Assembly (NCBI RefSeq): GCF_000756615.1
Contig: NZ_CP009288.1
Coordinates: 3,782,001 to 3,846,000, forward strand
Reading direction: 5' to 3'
Source of the DNA: Paenibacillus durus
GTDB lineage: Bacteria > Bacillota > Bacilli > Paenibacillales > Paenibacillaceae
DNA: 64,000 nt
A program made the translations under genes and the position numbers. Shown piece after piece: positions 23,745 to 32,288 of this stretch (position 1 is the first letter of the stretch; the number at the start of each line of letters is the position of its first letter). The notes below the pieces were generated by a model. The model saw only the letters and a list, made by a program, of their open reading frames with translations. It ran no database searches and was not told the origin of the DNA.

Positions 23745-24293
23745 TCAAGAATAGTAGATGATGTCCGTAAACTCAAGGAGAGTTTCTTGATTATTTGCAA
23801 ATGAGTGCGGGGAAGTACAGTCAAAGTAAATGGAATCGCCTTCTTGTAATACATATTCCTGAGCATTTATTTTCAGCGTTAATTCTCCTCTTAGCACCAG
23901 AATATACTCTTGGGTTTTCGGTGAATGACCATCAGACTCTTTTGAAGCATGCGGTTCCATCTCCACTTTAAACAATTCAAAATCCCGAATCGGATTATTC
24001 GCATAGTAGCAATATGAACGAAAGGAGTCATCATTCTCGGATTGCATCTTGGTGTCGGATTTACGGATCACAACGGCGTGCTCAATGGCTTCATCGATCA
24101 ATTTGGTGTATGGCACTTTCAATCCGCTGGCAATTTTCCAAATGGTATTAATGGTGGGACTTGACTCGCCTTTTTCGATTTGAGAAAGCATCACTTTGCT
24201 TACACCGGATAATTCAGACAATTGACCCAGGCTTAAATTTCGTTCGAGCCTCAGATTTTTCAAATTCATGGAAATGACTTCATTCAAATTCAT
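23745..24293 (-). CDS. XRE-family regulator with C-terminal cupin domain
   Basis: The 182-residue protein has an N-terminal helix-turn-helix (residues 8-62: LSLGQLSELSGVSKVMLSQI, then EKGESSPTINTIWKIA) and a C-terminal cupin barrel with EYILVLRGELTLKI, LQEGDSIYFD and CTSPHSF. Such HTH-cupin regulators often sense small metabolites and control a neighbouring transporter. It is divergent from the EamA transporter at 24452, the likely target. ATG 24293 with AAAAGGAG 6 bases upstream was chosen over a 40-codon longer frame. Confidence 0.9.
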   Translation of the reverse strand: MNLNEVISMNLKNLRLERNLSLGQLSELSGVSKVMLSQIEKGESSPTINTIWKIASGLKVPYTKLIDEAIEHAVVIRKSDTKMQSENDDSFRSYCYYANNPIRDFELFKVEMEPHASKESDGHSPKTQEYILVLRGELTLKINAQEYVLQEGDSIYFDCTSPHSFANNQETLLEFTDIIYYS

Positions 24294-24451
24294 AATAGCT
24301 CCTTTTAGTTTGACAGTTATAACTAACGATTGTACAATATATTTTACGATTGGGTGCTTTATTAAGCAAGCGTTACCCTCTGCATCTAATCTATACCGGG
24401 GTTCTTCATTCATCGCAGAAAATATTGATTTTTTAAGAGAGGATCGCTATT

Positions 24452-25342
24452 ATGAGCAAAGCTAAAATCAGTTTCATCATTTCGATGTTGATATTCGGCA
24501 GCATAGGTTTGTTTGTACGGAATATCCCGTTTTCCTCCAGTCAGATTGCGCTCGTAAGAGGTTTAGTCGGAAGCCTCCTGTTATTCGCTGCCAGCTTCGT
24601 ATTTACACAAAGGCTTTCATGGAAAAGAATACGGCCCAATCTATGGCTGCTTGCTGCATCCGGAATCGCACTCGGAATGAACTGGATTTTCTTGTTTCAA
24701 GCCTACCATTACACGACGATTGCAAATGCGACGATCTGCTACTATTTTGCGCCAATCTTTGTGATGTTCTTATCTCCGCTGATCCTCAAAGAAAGCTTAA
24801 AGCTGATCAATGTCCTGTGTATCCTATCTGCAATGGCAGGGATGCTATGTATCGTTGGGATAGGCGGCGGCGCGGCCGGAACAAATAATATTCTTGGAAT
24901 CGGCTACGGTTTAACGGCAGCGGCTTTTTATGCCATTGTTGTCATGCTCAATAAATTTTTAAAAAACATCTCAGGCATTGAGAGCTCCTTCATGCAGCTG
25001 TTCATTTCAGCCCTTTCATTGATTCCATATGTGCTGACCAACGACGGATTTCAAATATCTTCAACATCCGGCACATCCATAGGACTGCTTGTTATCGTGG
25101 GAGTTGTACATACGGGTGTTGCATACCTCATTTATTTTTCTGCCCTAAGGAAATTAAGCAGTCAATACATTGCCGCTTTCAGTTATATCGACCCGATTTC
25201 AGCCATCCTAATGTCAAGTATTTTCCTGCATGAAGGAATGACTCTGTTACAAATATTTGGAGGGATCTTGATTTTGGGAGCTGCGTTTGTAAATGAAATG
25301 GCTGGGACAAAAAAAGTGGATTCCGCTGAATCCCGCGACTAG
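24452..25342 (+). CDS. EamA/DMT-family transporter
   Basis: A 296-residue membrane protein with ten hydrophobic helices arranged as two EamA repeats; GSIGLFVRNIPFSSSQIALVRG at the start (first ten and rest read separately) and LSSQYIAAFSYIDPISAILM near the end are typical of drug/metabolite exporters. The substrate is unknown. It is divergent from the HTH-cupin gene with 158 bp between, so joint control is likely. RBS GAGAGGATC precedes ATG. A 19-bp tandem duplication follows its stop codon. Confidence 0.88.
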   Translation: MSKAKISFIISMLIFGSIGLFVRNIPFSSSQIALVRGLVGSLLLFAASFVFTQRLSWKRIRPNLWLLAASGIALGMNWIFLFQAYHYTTIANATICYYFAPIFVMFLSPLILKESLKLINVLCILSAMAGMLCIVGIGGGAAGTNNILGIGYGLTAAAFYAIVVMLNKFLKNISGIESSFMQLFISALSLIPYVLTNDGFQISSTSGTSIGLLVIVGVVHTGVAYLIYFSALRKLSSQYIAAFSYIDPISAILMSSIFLHEGMTLLQIFGGILILGAAFVNEMAGTKKVDSAESRD

Positions 25343-25412
25343 GATGATTAGCCCAACATAGGATGATTAGCCCAACAATTGTAGATAAGATGAAAAAGTT
25401 TTCGTTTGTCAT
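25179..25412 (-). pseudogene. possible truncated membrane peptide gene
   Basis: ATG 25412 has an excellent AGGAGGTG site and lies just after the alpha/beta hydrolase stop on the same strand. The first residues, MTNENFFILSTIVGLIIL, look like a membrane helix. After the 19-bp tandem duplication at 25343-25380 the frame runs antisense through the EamA gene and has no natural character. It is probably the stump of a second operon gene. Confidence is low. Confidence 0.25.
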
Positions 25413-25444
25413 GGCAGCACCTCCTGTCCCCACTGACGCCAAGC

Positions 25445-26335
25445 TCACTTTTGCAGAAAACTCAGGATGTAGTTATTGATAAGGTCAGGTTGTTCCATTG
25501 ACATACCATGACCGACATTTTTTAATAGCTTGGCATCAATTCTCGGAATCCATTTCTTTGCTCTCTTGAGGCCTTTGACCGGATTGTATATCACTTCTTC
25601 CTCTCCAAGGAGCAGCATTACGTCAGACTTTATATTTTTCAATTCATCATTTGGAATAACACTCGGCCAGATCGACTTGGATTTTTTCTTCCCTCGGTCA
25701 ACACTGGATGAGCGTCTAAGCCTCATACCGGCAGTTAGCTGTTGTAAAAATAAAGGATGCATCTCATATCGCTCCTCGAACATCCAGCGCAGAAAGTTAT
25801 CCAATAACGCCTTTTTTCCGGAGAAAAATAAAGTTGAGAATACTCTTGCGAAAAATTGTAGTTTAAAAGGTTGTAAAGTGCCTGCCGGACTAAGTAATAT
25901 AACCTTATTGATGTATTCCGGATAGTGAATCGCAAAATTAAGCGCAATGAATCCCCCGTACGACAATCCGGCAAGATCGGGCCGCTCTAAGTTCAACGCC
26001 TTAATTACTTCAAGCAGCCATTCGGATAACTCGGATCTGGAAGCCGGTTTACGGGTGAATATCGTCTTATTGGCGTCTCCAACAATATCAATACAATATG
26101 TACAGCAACTTTTGCTTAGTTCTGCTATATTGGGATACCACATGGTAGAGCTGAAACCCAGTCCATGCAGTAAAAGAAGCGGCGGATTCTCTTCCGAACC
26201 GCTAATGAGTATATGAGTATCTCCATAGCTGGTTGTGACGTAGACGGTTTTATAAGCAACCGGCCACAACGAGAGGCATGCGGAATAAGCTTCTAAATAA
26301 TCTTTATGGTCTGCCTCGGCTTTTGTTGTTTCCAT
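25445..26335 (-). CDS. alpha/beta-fold hydrolase
   Basis: The 296-residue cytoplasmic protein has the oxyanion segment PLLLLHGLGFSSTMWYPN, the nucleophile elbow LAGLSYGGFIALNFA (Ser about residue 127), a late Asp region EEVIYNPVKGLKRA and the catalytic His in LLKNVGHGMSMEQPDL. The substrate cannot be inferred; relatives include meta-cleavage product hydrolases and lactonases. ATG 26335 is preceded by AAGGGGC at some distance. It is divergent from the CWC gene. Confidence 0.88.
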   Translation of the reverse strand: METTKAEADHKDYLEAYSACLSLWPVAYKTVYVTTSYGDTHILISGSEENPPLLLLHGLGFSSTMWYPNIAELSKSCCTYCIDIVGDANKTIFTRKPASRSELSEWLLEVIKALNLERPDLAGLSYGGFIALNFAIHYPEYINKVILLSPAGTLQPFKLQFFARVFSTLFFSGKKALLDNFLRWMFEERYEMHPLFLQQLTAGMRLRRSSSVDRGKKKSKSIWPSVIPNDELKNIKSDVMLLLGEEEVIYNPVKGLKRAKKWIPRIDAKLLKNVGHGMSMEQPDLINNYILSFLQK

Positions 26336-26412
26336 ATCGATAACTGCCCCTTAGATAACCAAATTATTTTACATTCTAACATTCGACGAAATAGAAAGGA
26401 AGGAGTTTCTAA

Positions 26413-26634
26413 ATGCCGGATCAAGCCAAACAAGCAGCACAGTCTGCGGGAATCTGCCCTCTGTGCGGAAAGGCCAATGACTGCGCGGGCGCGGCGGGCC
26501 GCTCCCATGCAGACTGCTGGTGCATGAAAGAGATTTTTCCGCAGGAGATATTGAAGCAGATTTCGAAGGAGTATCTCGGCAAAGCCTGCATTTGCAAGAA
26601 GTGCCTGGAGGCATTTAAGCGAAACAGCGGATAG
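26413..26634 (+). CDS. cysteine-rich CWC-family protein
   Basis: A 73-residue protein with ICPLCGKANDCAG, DCWCMKEIFP and ACICKKCLEAF. The arrangement CPLC...C...CWC...CICKKC identifies the small cysteine-rich CWC family, presumed to bind zinc or a metal cluster. RBS GGAAGGAG precedes ATG. It converges on the gene at 26651 with only 16 bp between the stops. Confidence 0.88.
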   Translation: MPDQAKQAAQSAGICPLCGKANDCAGAAGRSHADCWCMKEIFPQEILKQISKEYLGKACICKKCLEAFKRNSG

Positions 26635-26650
26635 CATACATCTGCACTTC

Positions 26651-27286
26651 TCAATACTGCCCCCTGGCATACCCGAGAATCGCCGCCGCCGCTCTTTCCC
26701 GCCGTTCCGGGTCTTCACTGCGAAGCGCCGATTTCAGAACCTCCAGCGCTTCTTCAATCGTCTTGTTATCTACCTTAACCCGTTCCGTCCGGGATATTTG
26801 CGGTTCGATTGAAGGGTTAAGCCAGCGGTCCAGCCCTGCCTCTTCGTCCGGTAGGGGGTAAACCGAAACAGCCGCGCCTTCATTCAGCCATTCCCGTAAG
26901 GCGGGGTTCAGTTCGTCCCGGGGAATGCGGCTCAGCCAGGTAACTCCCCTGCGGTGACACATTCCATCCTGCTCGTTATCATATCGTTCGTCATAGAAAT
27001 AGTCGCCGAGGTCACCCAGATACACATATCCTGCGTCTTCGGCAACTACCAGCACGTAATCGCCGTCCTGCATCCCATGCACAAAAAGTGCGACCCCGAC
27101 CGCCGCTGCGTCTGGATCGGCTAACTCCTTGCCGTACACGGCGGCGAATCTCTCCCGCAGTTCGTCACTGCCCGTATGCTCCAGATCACTGATTCCCGGC
27201 CAGCCGATACAGACGAAGTTGTCTTCCAGAAAGCTCGCCAACCGATCAGTGCCGTTTGGCCGTGATGACATTTGATAAAGCTTCAT
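26651..27286 (-). CDS. hypothetical protein with PUA/EVE-like N-terminal region
   Basis: The 211-residue protein begins KLYQMSSRPNGTDRLASFLE and FVCIGWPGISDL, then GDYVLVVAEDAGYVYLGDLG and VTWLSRIPRDEL. This order resembles the small-molecule or modified-base reading domain that precedes nuclease domains in some restriction enzymes (EVE/PUA-like). The nuclease part is absent; the C-terminal 70 residues are helical and charged. A DNA- or RNA-modification sensing role is speculative. RBS GGAGGATCG precedes ATG 27286. Confidence 0.55.
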   Translation of the reverse strand: MKLYQMSSRPNGTDRLASFLEDNFVCIGWPGISDLEHTGSDELRERFAAVYGKELADPDAAAVGVALFVHGMQDGDYVLVVAEDAGYVYLGDLGDYFYDERYDNEQDGMCHRRGVTWLSRIPRDELNPALREWLNEGAAVSVYPLPDEEAGLDRWLNPSIEPQISRTERVKVDNKTIEEALEVLKSALRSEDPERRERAAAAILGYARGQY

Positions 27287-27325
27287 ATTCGATCCTCCTC
27301 ATTGCCGTTTAACCGGTCTATTGTG

Positions 27326-28579
27326 TTAATCAACAATGATCTCTTCGACACTTCTGACATTAGCATTGAGAAAGAAAATTTTGTTGCCTAGTATGTGAAG
27401 ATAAAATGTTTTATTATCGCTTAACTTTTGGGTTGTCTTATCAATAAGGTTGATCCGATATAATTTTTTGCTATATTCCGAATAGTTGCTGTAGTACAGC
27501 CAATCGCCTTGCACGTTAATATTTTGAGCATTATGTTCCGAGATTTTGGTTAATGACGTTCCGTCTATCCTCATTGTATAAAGCTGCTTATCGTAATTGA
27601 AGAGTAATGATTGATCTTTTACGTCTACCCATGTGATATAGCTGCCCTCAAGCAGTTTCTTTTTTTTGCTGCCGTCAGTGTTCATAACAAATAATTTACG
27701 AGCATCAATGGTATAAAAAATTTGTCCGCCTGATACGGCGATACTTGATACACCATACTTTTCAAGCAACACTTTTGATGTGCCATCTGTCTTCATGCGA
27801 TATAGCGGCTTAAACATTGAGCTGCCTTCAGTATAATAAATCCAATCGCCTACAACAGTTACAAAGTTCAGCCCAATTCCAAAGTCCTTTAGCAGCATTC
27901 GGTTGGACCCATCTAAATCTGATTTAAAAAGTTTATTGTCACTTGTATAATAAAGACCTTCATTAACGATATTAAGATAGCCGACATACTGGTCATCGCT
28001 GATTTTTTGACTTTCAGAGCCATCCATCTTTTCTTTATAAAGTTTGCCGCTGTCAAGTTGATTGTTGAAATAAATCCATTCATTATCAGTCGCATACCAG
28101 CCACCGTTGTTTAGGTTTCCGATGGAATTACCTCTGACGGCTAGAGATTGTTTAGTATCATCTGTACTAATCGATATACGATTGTTTTCGTAATTTACGG
28201 ATGCTCCTAACGCTTCGGATAGAAATCGGAGAGGCACTAACGTTCTACCATTTATTAATTTTGGAGCGGCTGTAAGCGAGAATTGCTGCTGATTTTTATA
28301 AACTGTTGTAGACCCGATACCTAAAGTAACGGTTGTGATACCCTTCTTTAAGGAAATCTCGTTGTCCTTCCATGAAGTTATATTTCCGCCCAGTTCATCC
28401 ACAATAAAACGGATTGGGACAAAAACCGTGCCTTGATCATTAATAGGTTGTACATCAAAATTTATTACCTTTTCGTTTACAGTAACGATGATCGATTGGC
28501 TATCTGATGAACTTGCGAAACTCGTCCCCGTACTTAGTAAGCAAAAGGATAAGGGAAGAATAAAAGCCCATTTCTTCAA
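27326..28579 (-). CDS. exported copper amine oxidase N-terminal-like / DUF5050 protein
   Basis: The 417-residue protein has a signal peptide (residues 1-22, ending GTSFAS). Two stalk-type repeats typical of copper-amine-oxidase-N domains follow (VFVPIRFIVDELGGNITSW near 50 and RTLVPLRFLSEALGASV near 110). About six repeats of a DUF5050 beta-propeller-like unit come next, with the recurring DGS plus IYY/LYY pattern (WIYFNNQLDSGKLYK, GLYYTSDNKLFKSDLDGS, WIYYTEGSSMFK). Such proteins are common cell-surface proteins of Paenibacillus with no known enzyme activity. It stands alone. Confidence 0.88.
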   Translation of the reverse strand: MKKWAFILPLSFCLLSTGTSFASSSDSQSIIVTVNEKVINFDVQPINDQGTVFVPIRFIVDELGGNITSWKDNEISLKKGITTVTLGIGSTTVYKNQQQFSLTAAPKLINGRTLVPLRFLSEALGASVNYENNRISISTDDTKQSLAVRGNSIGNLNNGGWYATDNEWIYFNNQLDSGKLYKEKMDGSESQKISDDQYVGYLNIVNEGLYYTSDNKLFKSDLDGSNRMLLKDFGIGLNFVTVVGDWIYYTEGSSMFKPLYRMKTDGTSKVLLEKYGVSSIAVSGGQIFYTIDARKLFVMNTDGSKKKKLLEGSYITWVDVKDQSLLFNYDKQLYTMRIDGTSLTKISEHNAQNINVQGDWLYYSNYSEYSKKLYRINLIDKTTQKLSDNKTFYLHILGNKIFFLNANVRSVEEIIVD

Positions 28580-28762
28580 TAAAACACCTCTTTATAGTTA
28601 AATTTTTTACCGCAAGTTAAATCACTGCATCAATCAGCAACTCGGTACACTTCCGTATAAATTCATTTGAGTAACAGTTCCTTATGTACTGTAGCCTCAT
28701 TATACTATAATCTGGAAACCTGTAATCGAAAGCTGCGTTAATTCGACTCAAAATACGACAAA

Positions 28763-28800
28763 AAACCGAACCCCAGCGCTCTGCCGGGACTCGGTCTTTT
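28763..28800 (-). terminator. terminator of the PTS-dehydrogenase operon
   Basis: On the minus strand ACCGA and TCGGT bracket CCC/GGG around a GC-rich loop and are followed by six T residues, 10-40 bp after the dehydrogenase stop at 28809. The gap up to the gene at 27326-28579 contains its promoter region and nothing else that I recognise. Confidence 0.8.
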
Positions 28801-28808
28801 GTGTGCTA

Positions 28809-29780
28809 TTACTCGAAAGGATATTTTATGCCCCATTGATTGCGGACATTGGTCATAAGAGCCATAACATCATTGGACAGATGCAGCGTAGCGGTATTCT
28901 TCTTATTCAAGATGAAGTTCTGCATATCTTCCACTTCGTACTCCAGTGCTTTAGCCGTCTCTCCGGCCTCAATCTGTTCTACTCTGCCGTCCGCAGTATA
29001 GGTAATGGTGGCTTTATCCGCTCTTGGGAAGTTGTCCACGGTGATGAACCCGAGCTCTCCCGCGACTATACCGCGTTTCGGCATTTTGGCCCGCATGGTC
29101 AGCGAGATGACTGCCATTTCGTCTGCACCATTTTTCAGGATAATTCCGGACTGCTCATCCACCCCTGTTTCGAATGTTTTCACCGTCGTCAGAACCTCAT
29201 GCGGCTGCTGGGACAGGAAGAAGCGGGTGAAGGACAACGCATAGGTTCCGATATCGAGAAGCGCTCCCCCGGCCAGATCTTTGCTGAAAAAGCGGTTCTT
29301 CACATCGTATTCCTTGCAGCTTCCGAAGGATACCTGAATCATTTTCAGCTTGCCCAGCTGACCCGAATCCAGAATCTCCTTGAGTTTTTTGTATAGCGGC
29401 ATATAGTACAGCGTCATCGCTTCGGCAACGACCAGGTTCTTCTCTTCGGCCAATGCGATAATTTCAGTGAGCTGCTCGCTGTTTACCGTAATTGCCTTTT
29501 CGCTGATCACATGCTTGCCATGCTTCAGGCTCTCCATAATAAACTTGTGGTGCAGATTATGAGGGGTGGAGATGTAGACAACGTCGATCGCTTCGTCCTT
29601 TAACATCTCTGTATAATCTCCGAAGGCTTTTTCGACTTGATTCTTATCGGCAAAGGCCTGTGCCTCTTCCTGTGATATTCCTGCTACGGCGTAGACACTT
29701 CCATTTACCGTTTTGATCGCTTTTACAAAATCCGATGCTGCCCAGCCCGGGCCAATGATGGCCCAATTCAACTTACTCAT
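28809..29780 (-). CDS. Gfo/Idh/MocA-family NAD(P)-dependent oxidoreductase
   Basis: The 323-residue protein has the Rossmann start WAIIGPGWAASDFVKAI and the family signature VISEKAITVNSEQL (Glu-Lys-Ala/Pro), with the catalytic-site region GGALLDIGTYALSF containing the conserved Asp-His/Tyr replacement. It oxidises or epimerises a sugar or polyol. Its start overlaps the PTS stop by four bases (ATGA), so the two are co-translated and the substrate is probably the sugar or sugar phosphate imported by that PTS. Confidence 0.92.
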   Translation of the reverse strand: MSKLNWAIIGPGWAASDFVKAIKTVNGSVYAVAGISQEEAQAFADKNQVEKAFGDYTEMLKDEAIDVVYISTPHNLHHKFIMESLKHGKHVISEKAITVNSEQLTEIIALAEEKNLVVAEAMTLYYMPLYKKLKEILDSGQLGKLKMIQVSFGSCKEYDVKNRFFSKDLAGGALLDIGTYALSFTRFFLSQQPHEVLTTVKTFETGVDEQSGIILKNGADEMAVISLTMRAKMPKRGIVAGELGFITVDNFPRADKATITYTADGRVEQIEAGETAKALEYEVEDMQNFILNKKNTATLHLSNDVMALMTNVRNQWGIKYPFE

Positions 29781-31207
29781 AGTTTCAATTCCCCCTGAAC
29801 GTTATCGTATTGTACTTTTGAACCGCTAATTTCACTTACATTTTTCTTAACAAAAGAAAGGATGCCCGCCGTAACCGCTGTCCCTGCCAAAATGGCAATG
29901 ATATACGGAACCAGTTGGGTTACGACATTCGGAATCAACAGCACCCATACGCCGCCGTGCGGAACGGCTAGTCCAGCTCCAAACACCATTGACAGACCGC
30001 CGGCCACTGCGGAACCGGCCATGATGGACGGGATGACCCGAAGAGGATCGGTCGCAGCGAATGGGATAGCGCCTTCGGTAATGAAGGATGCGCCCAAGGC
30101 CCAGCAGGCTTTCCCCGCTTCTTTTTCCGCAGCCGTGTACTTTCTCTTCGCAAGCACGGTCGACAGTGCAATTCCAAGCGGCGGAACCATACCGGCTGCC
30201 ATAACAGCCGCCATAATCGGCGAAGCGTGACCCGGTACGAGCGTGGAAGTGGCGAACGCATAGGCCGCCTTGTTGACCGGACCTCCCATGTCGAAGGCCT
30301 GCATCAATCCAAGAATAATTCCAAGTATTGCCGCATTTGTACCATTAAGCGAATTCAACCAATCAGCCAATGCCTTGTTGACGAAGGCGACCGGCTCTCC
30401 AACAACGTAAACCATGAGCAGTCCCATAATACCCGCGGACAGTAAAGGAATAATAAGGATTGGCATCAGGCCCTGCATCGTTTTGGGCAGCTTCAGATAC
30501 TTCTTGATCGCAAGCACCAGATAACCTGCAGCAAAGCCGGCAAGCAGAGCGCCAAGGAAGCCCGACCCGTTCGTGCTGGCAAAGTATCCGCCGATCATCC
30601 CGGGTACTAGAGCGGGCCTGTCGGCAATCGAGTATGCGATATATGCGCCCAAGATGGGAATCATCAAGGCAAATGCCGATTTACCGGTTGTGAACAACGT
30701 TTCGCCAATCGATCCCGGATGGTCGAAGACATATATACCGCCGATGGCGAAGCCCAGCGCAATCAGCAGGCCGCCAGCCACCACAAAAGGTATCATGAAT
30801 GAAACGCCGGTCATCAGATGCTTGTAGATTCCACTTCTCGATTCTTTTTCTTCCGCCTTGATTTGATTTACCTGCTCGGTCAGATCCACTTTTGCGGCAG
30901 CCTCCGGCTTGGCGTTTAAAGCCCGGTTAATCAGCTCTTTTGGATCTCTGATGGCTTCCTTAACCGGAACTTCAATGATCGCTCTTCCGGCAAAACGGCT
31001 CTTATCTACCTTGGTATCGGCGGCAATAATGATTCCGTCCGCTTCCCGGAGATCCTGCTCTGTAATCACGTTCTCGGCGCCAACGGAGCCTTGGGTCTCT
31101 ACTTTGATGTTATGACCCATTGCTTTGGCTGCCACTTGAAGTGCTTCCGCCGCCATATAGGTGTGAGCTATACCGGTCGGACAAGACGTAATGGCTACAA
31201 GCTTCAT
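29777..31207 (-). CDS. fructose-type PTS transporter EIIBC
   Basis: The 476-residue protein has an N-terminal IIB domain (residues 1-100, active-site Cys in AITSCPTGIAHTYMAA) and a C-terminal IIC membrane domain of the fructose-mannitol family (IYKHLMTGVSFMIPFVVAGG, GGPVNKAAYAFA). No IIA domain is attached, so a separate EIIA must serve it. In an operon with the Gfo/Idh dehydrogenase and preceded by an operator that also occurs at the SorC-type regulator. Expected to import a hexose or polyol with phosphorylation; the exact sugar is unknown. Confidence 0.95.
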   Translation of the reverse strand: MKLVAITSCPTGIAHTYMAAEALQVAAKAMGHNIKVETQGSVGAENVITEQDLREADGIIIAADTKVDKSRFAGRAIIEVPVKEAIRDPKELINRALNAKPEAAAKVDLTEQVNQIKAEEKESRSGIYKHLMTGVSFMIPFVVAGGLLIALGFAIGGIYVFDHPGSIGETLFTTGKSAFALMIPILGAYIAYSIADRPALVPGMIGGYFASTNGSGFLGALLAGFAAGYLVLAIKKYLKLPKTMQGLMPILIIPLLSAGIMGLLMVYVVGEPVAFVNKALADWLNSLNGTNAAILGIILGLMQAFDMGGPVNKAAYAFATSTLVPGHASPIMAAVMAAGMVPPLGIALSTVLAKRKYTAAEKEAGKACWALGASFITEGAIPFAATDPLRVIPSIMAGSAVAGGLSMVFGAGLAVPHGGVWVLLIPNVVTQLVPYIIAILAGTAVTAGILSFVKKNVSEISGSKVQYDNVQGELKL

Positions 31208-31313
31208 TATTAATCGTCCCCTTGTTCTTTAATTAAGCGCTTACAATCTGGTTATTAAATTATTTCTTTCCTGACTCCCCATTCCCGGCTAACCTACCAC
31301 CACCTAATTGATC

Positions 31314-31327
31314 TGCACATTTGTGCA
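31314..31327. promoter_or_regulatory. SorC-type operator upstream of the PTS operon
   Basis: TGCACA-TT-TGTGCA is a perfect palindrome about 107 bp before the PTS start. It is shared, with small changes, by two sites upstream of the regulator gene (33262-33303). The rest of the 31208-31593 gap holds a hairpin with CGGCT/AGCCG arms near 31444-31480 and no gene. Confidence 0.7.
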
Positions 31328-31593
31328 TTGAATAATAATTTGTGCTCGTTTTCACAGTTTCAGTATAACACCCGCTTTGGGATTGTCAACATAAAATTTC
31401 GGTCGAATTTCGGCTGAAATTTGGCGGTCTATTCTAATGAAAAACGGCTCCCCCATCCCATTAACAGGATAGTGAAGCCGATTGCATTAAAAAGCAAAAC
31501 TCCAATAAACCGCACCGTCGTATGCTGAAGCCTCCAGCGTCACGCGACCCGATTTATTGGACTTTTTTAACGGATAAGATTATAAAGTAGGGC

Positions 31594-32277
31594 TTAATTC
31601 TTCGCTGCGGACACCAGTCGGATGCCGGATTCACCGGCAATCAGCGCTTTCGTAGCCACATTGACAAATAAGGATGTATCGACCACCCCGCGAATCTGCT
31701 GCAGATCGCTTTCAAGCTTGGCAATATCCTCCACCTGTTCAAAATGCACGTCCAGCAGCAGATTTCCGTTCTCCGTCACGGTGAACCCGTCTTTGGCGGC
31801 ACTCGACCGAATGGACGGCTTGCCTCCCAGCTCCGTTACTTTACGCTGCACATAGGCCAAAGAATCCTCAAGGATCTCCAGAACGACGGGATGCTTAAAG
31901 GTCAGGCGATTCACAAACTTCGTATCGTCGACAAGCAGTATGTAGTCTTCCGCCATGGAAGCGATTAGCTTTTCTTTCGTATGGATGCCGCCTCCGCTCT
32001 TCAGCGCGTTCAGGCTTTCATCCACCTCGTCGCAGCCGTCAAAAGCTACCGATACTTGCTCAACCGCGGACGTGTACAGCACCTCCAGCCCGTTCTGGAT
32101 GCAGAGCAGTCTCGTCTTGACGGATGGCGTCACCACTTTGATCTCAAGATTGGCATCCTCTTTGAGATATTGGATCAGATAGGATATGGTGCTTCCTCCG
32201 CCCAAGCCGATAACCGTGCCGGTCTTAATAAACTTAAGGGCTTCCCTAGCGCAGATTTTCTTGATATCGTCAGACAT
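31594..32277 (-). CDS. rpiA: ribose-5-phosphate isomerase A
   Basis: RpiA interconverts ribose 5-phosphate and ribulose 5-phosphate in the pentose phosphate pathway. The 227-residue protein has the family elements GTVIGLGGGSTISYLI, AFDGCDEVDESLNALKSGGGIHTKEKLIA (read in two parts: DGCDEVDESL and KSGGGIHTKEKL) and DDTKFV, including the catalytic Asp and Lys residues. It lies 11 bp downstream of the SorC-type regulator and is probably co-transcribed with it. Being next to a sugar PTS suggests a dedicated copy for a catabolic route; a similar substrate such as allose 6-phosphate is possible. Confidence 0.95.
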   Translation of the reverse strand: MSDDIKKICAREALKFIKTGTVIGLGGGSTISYLIQYLKEDANLEIKVVTPSVKTRLLCIQNGLEVLYTSAVEQVSVAFDGCDEVDESLNALKSGGGIHTKEKLIASMAEDYILLVDDTKFVNRLTFKHPVVLEILEDSLAYVQRKVTELGGKPSIRSSAAKDGFTVTENGNLLLDVHFEQVEDIAKLESDLQQIRGVVDTSLFVNVATKALIAGESGIRLVSAAKN

Positions 32278-32288
32278 TGTTCTCCTCC

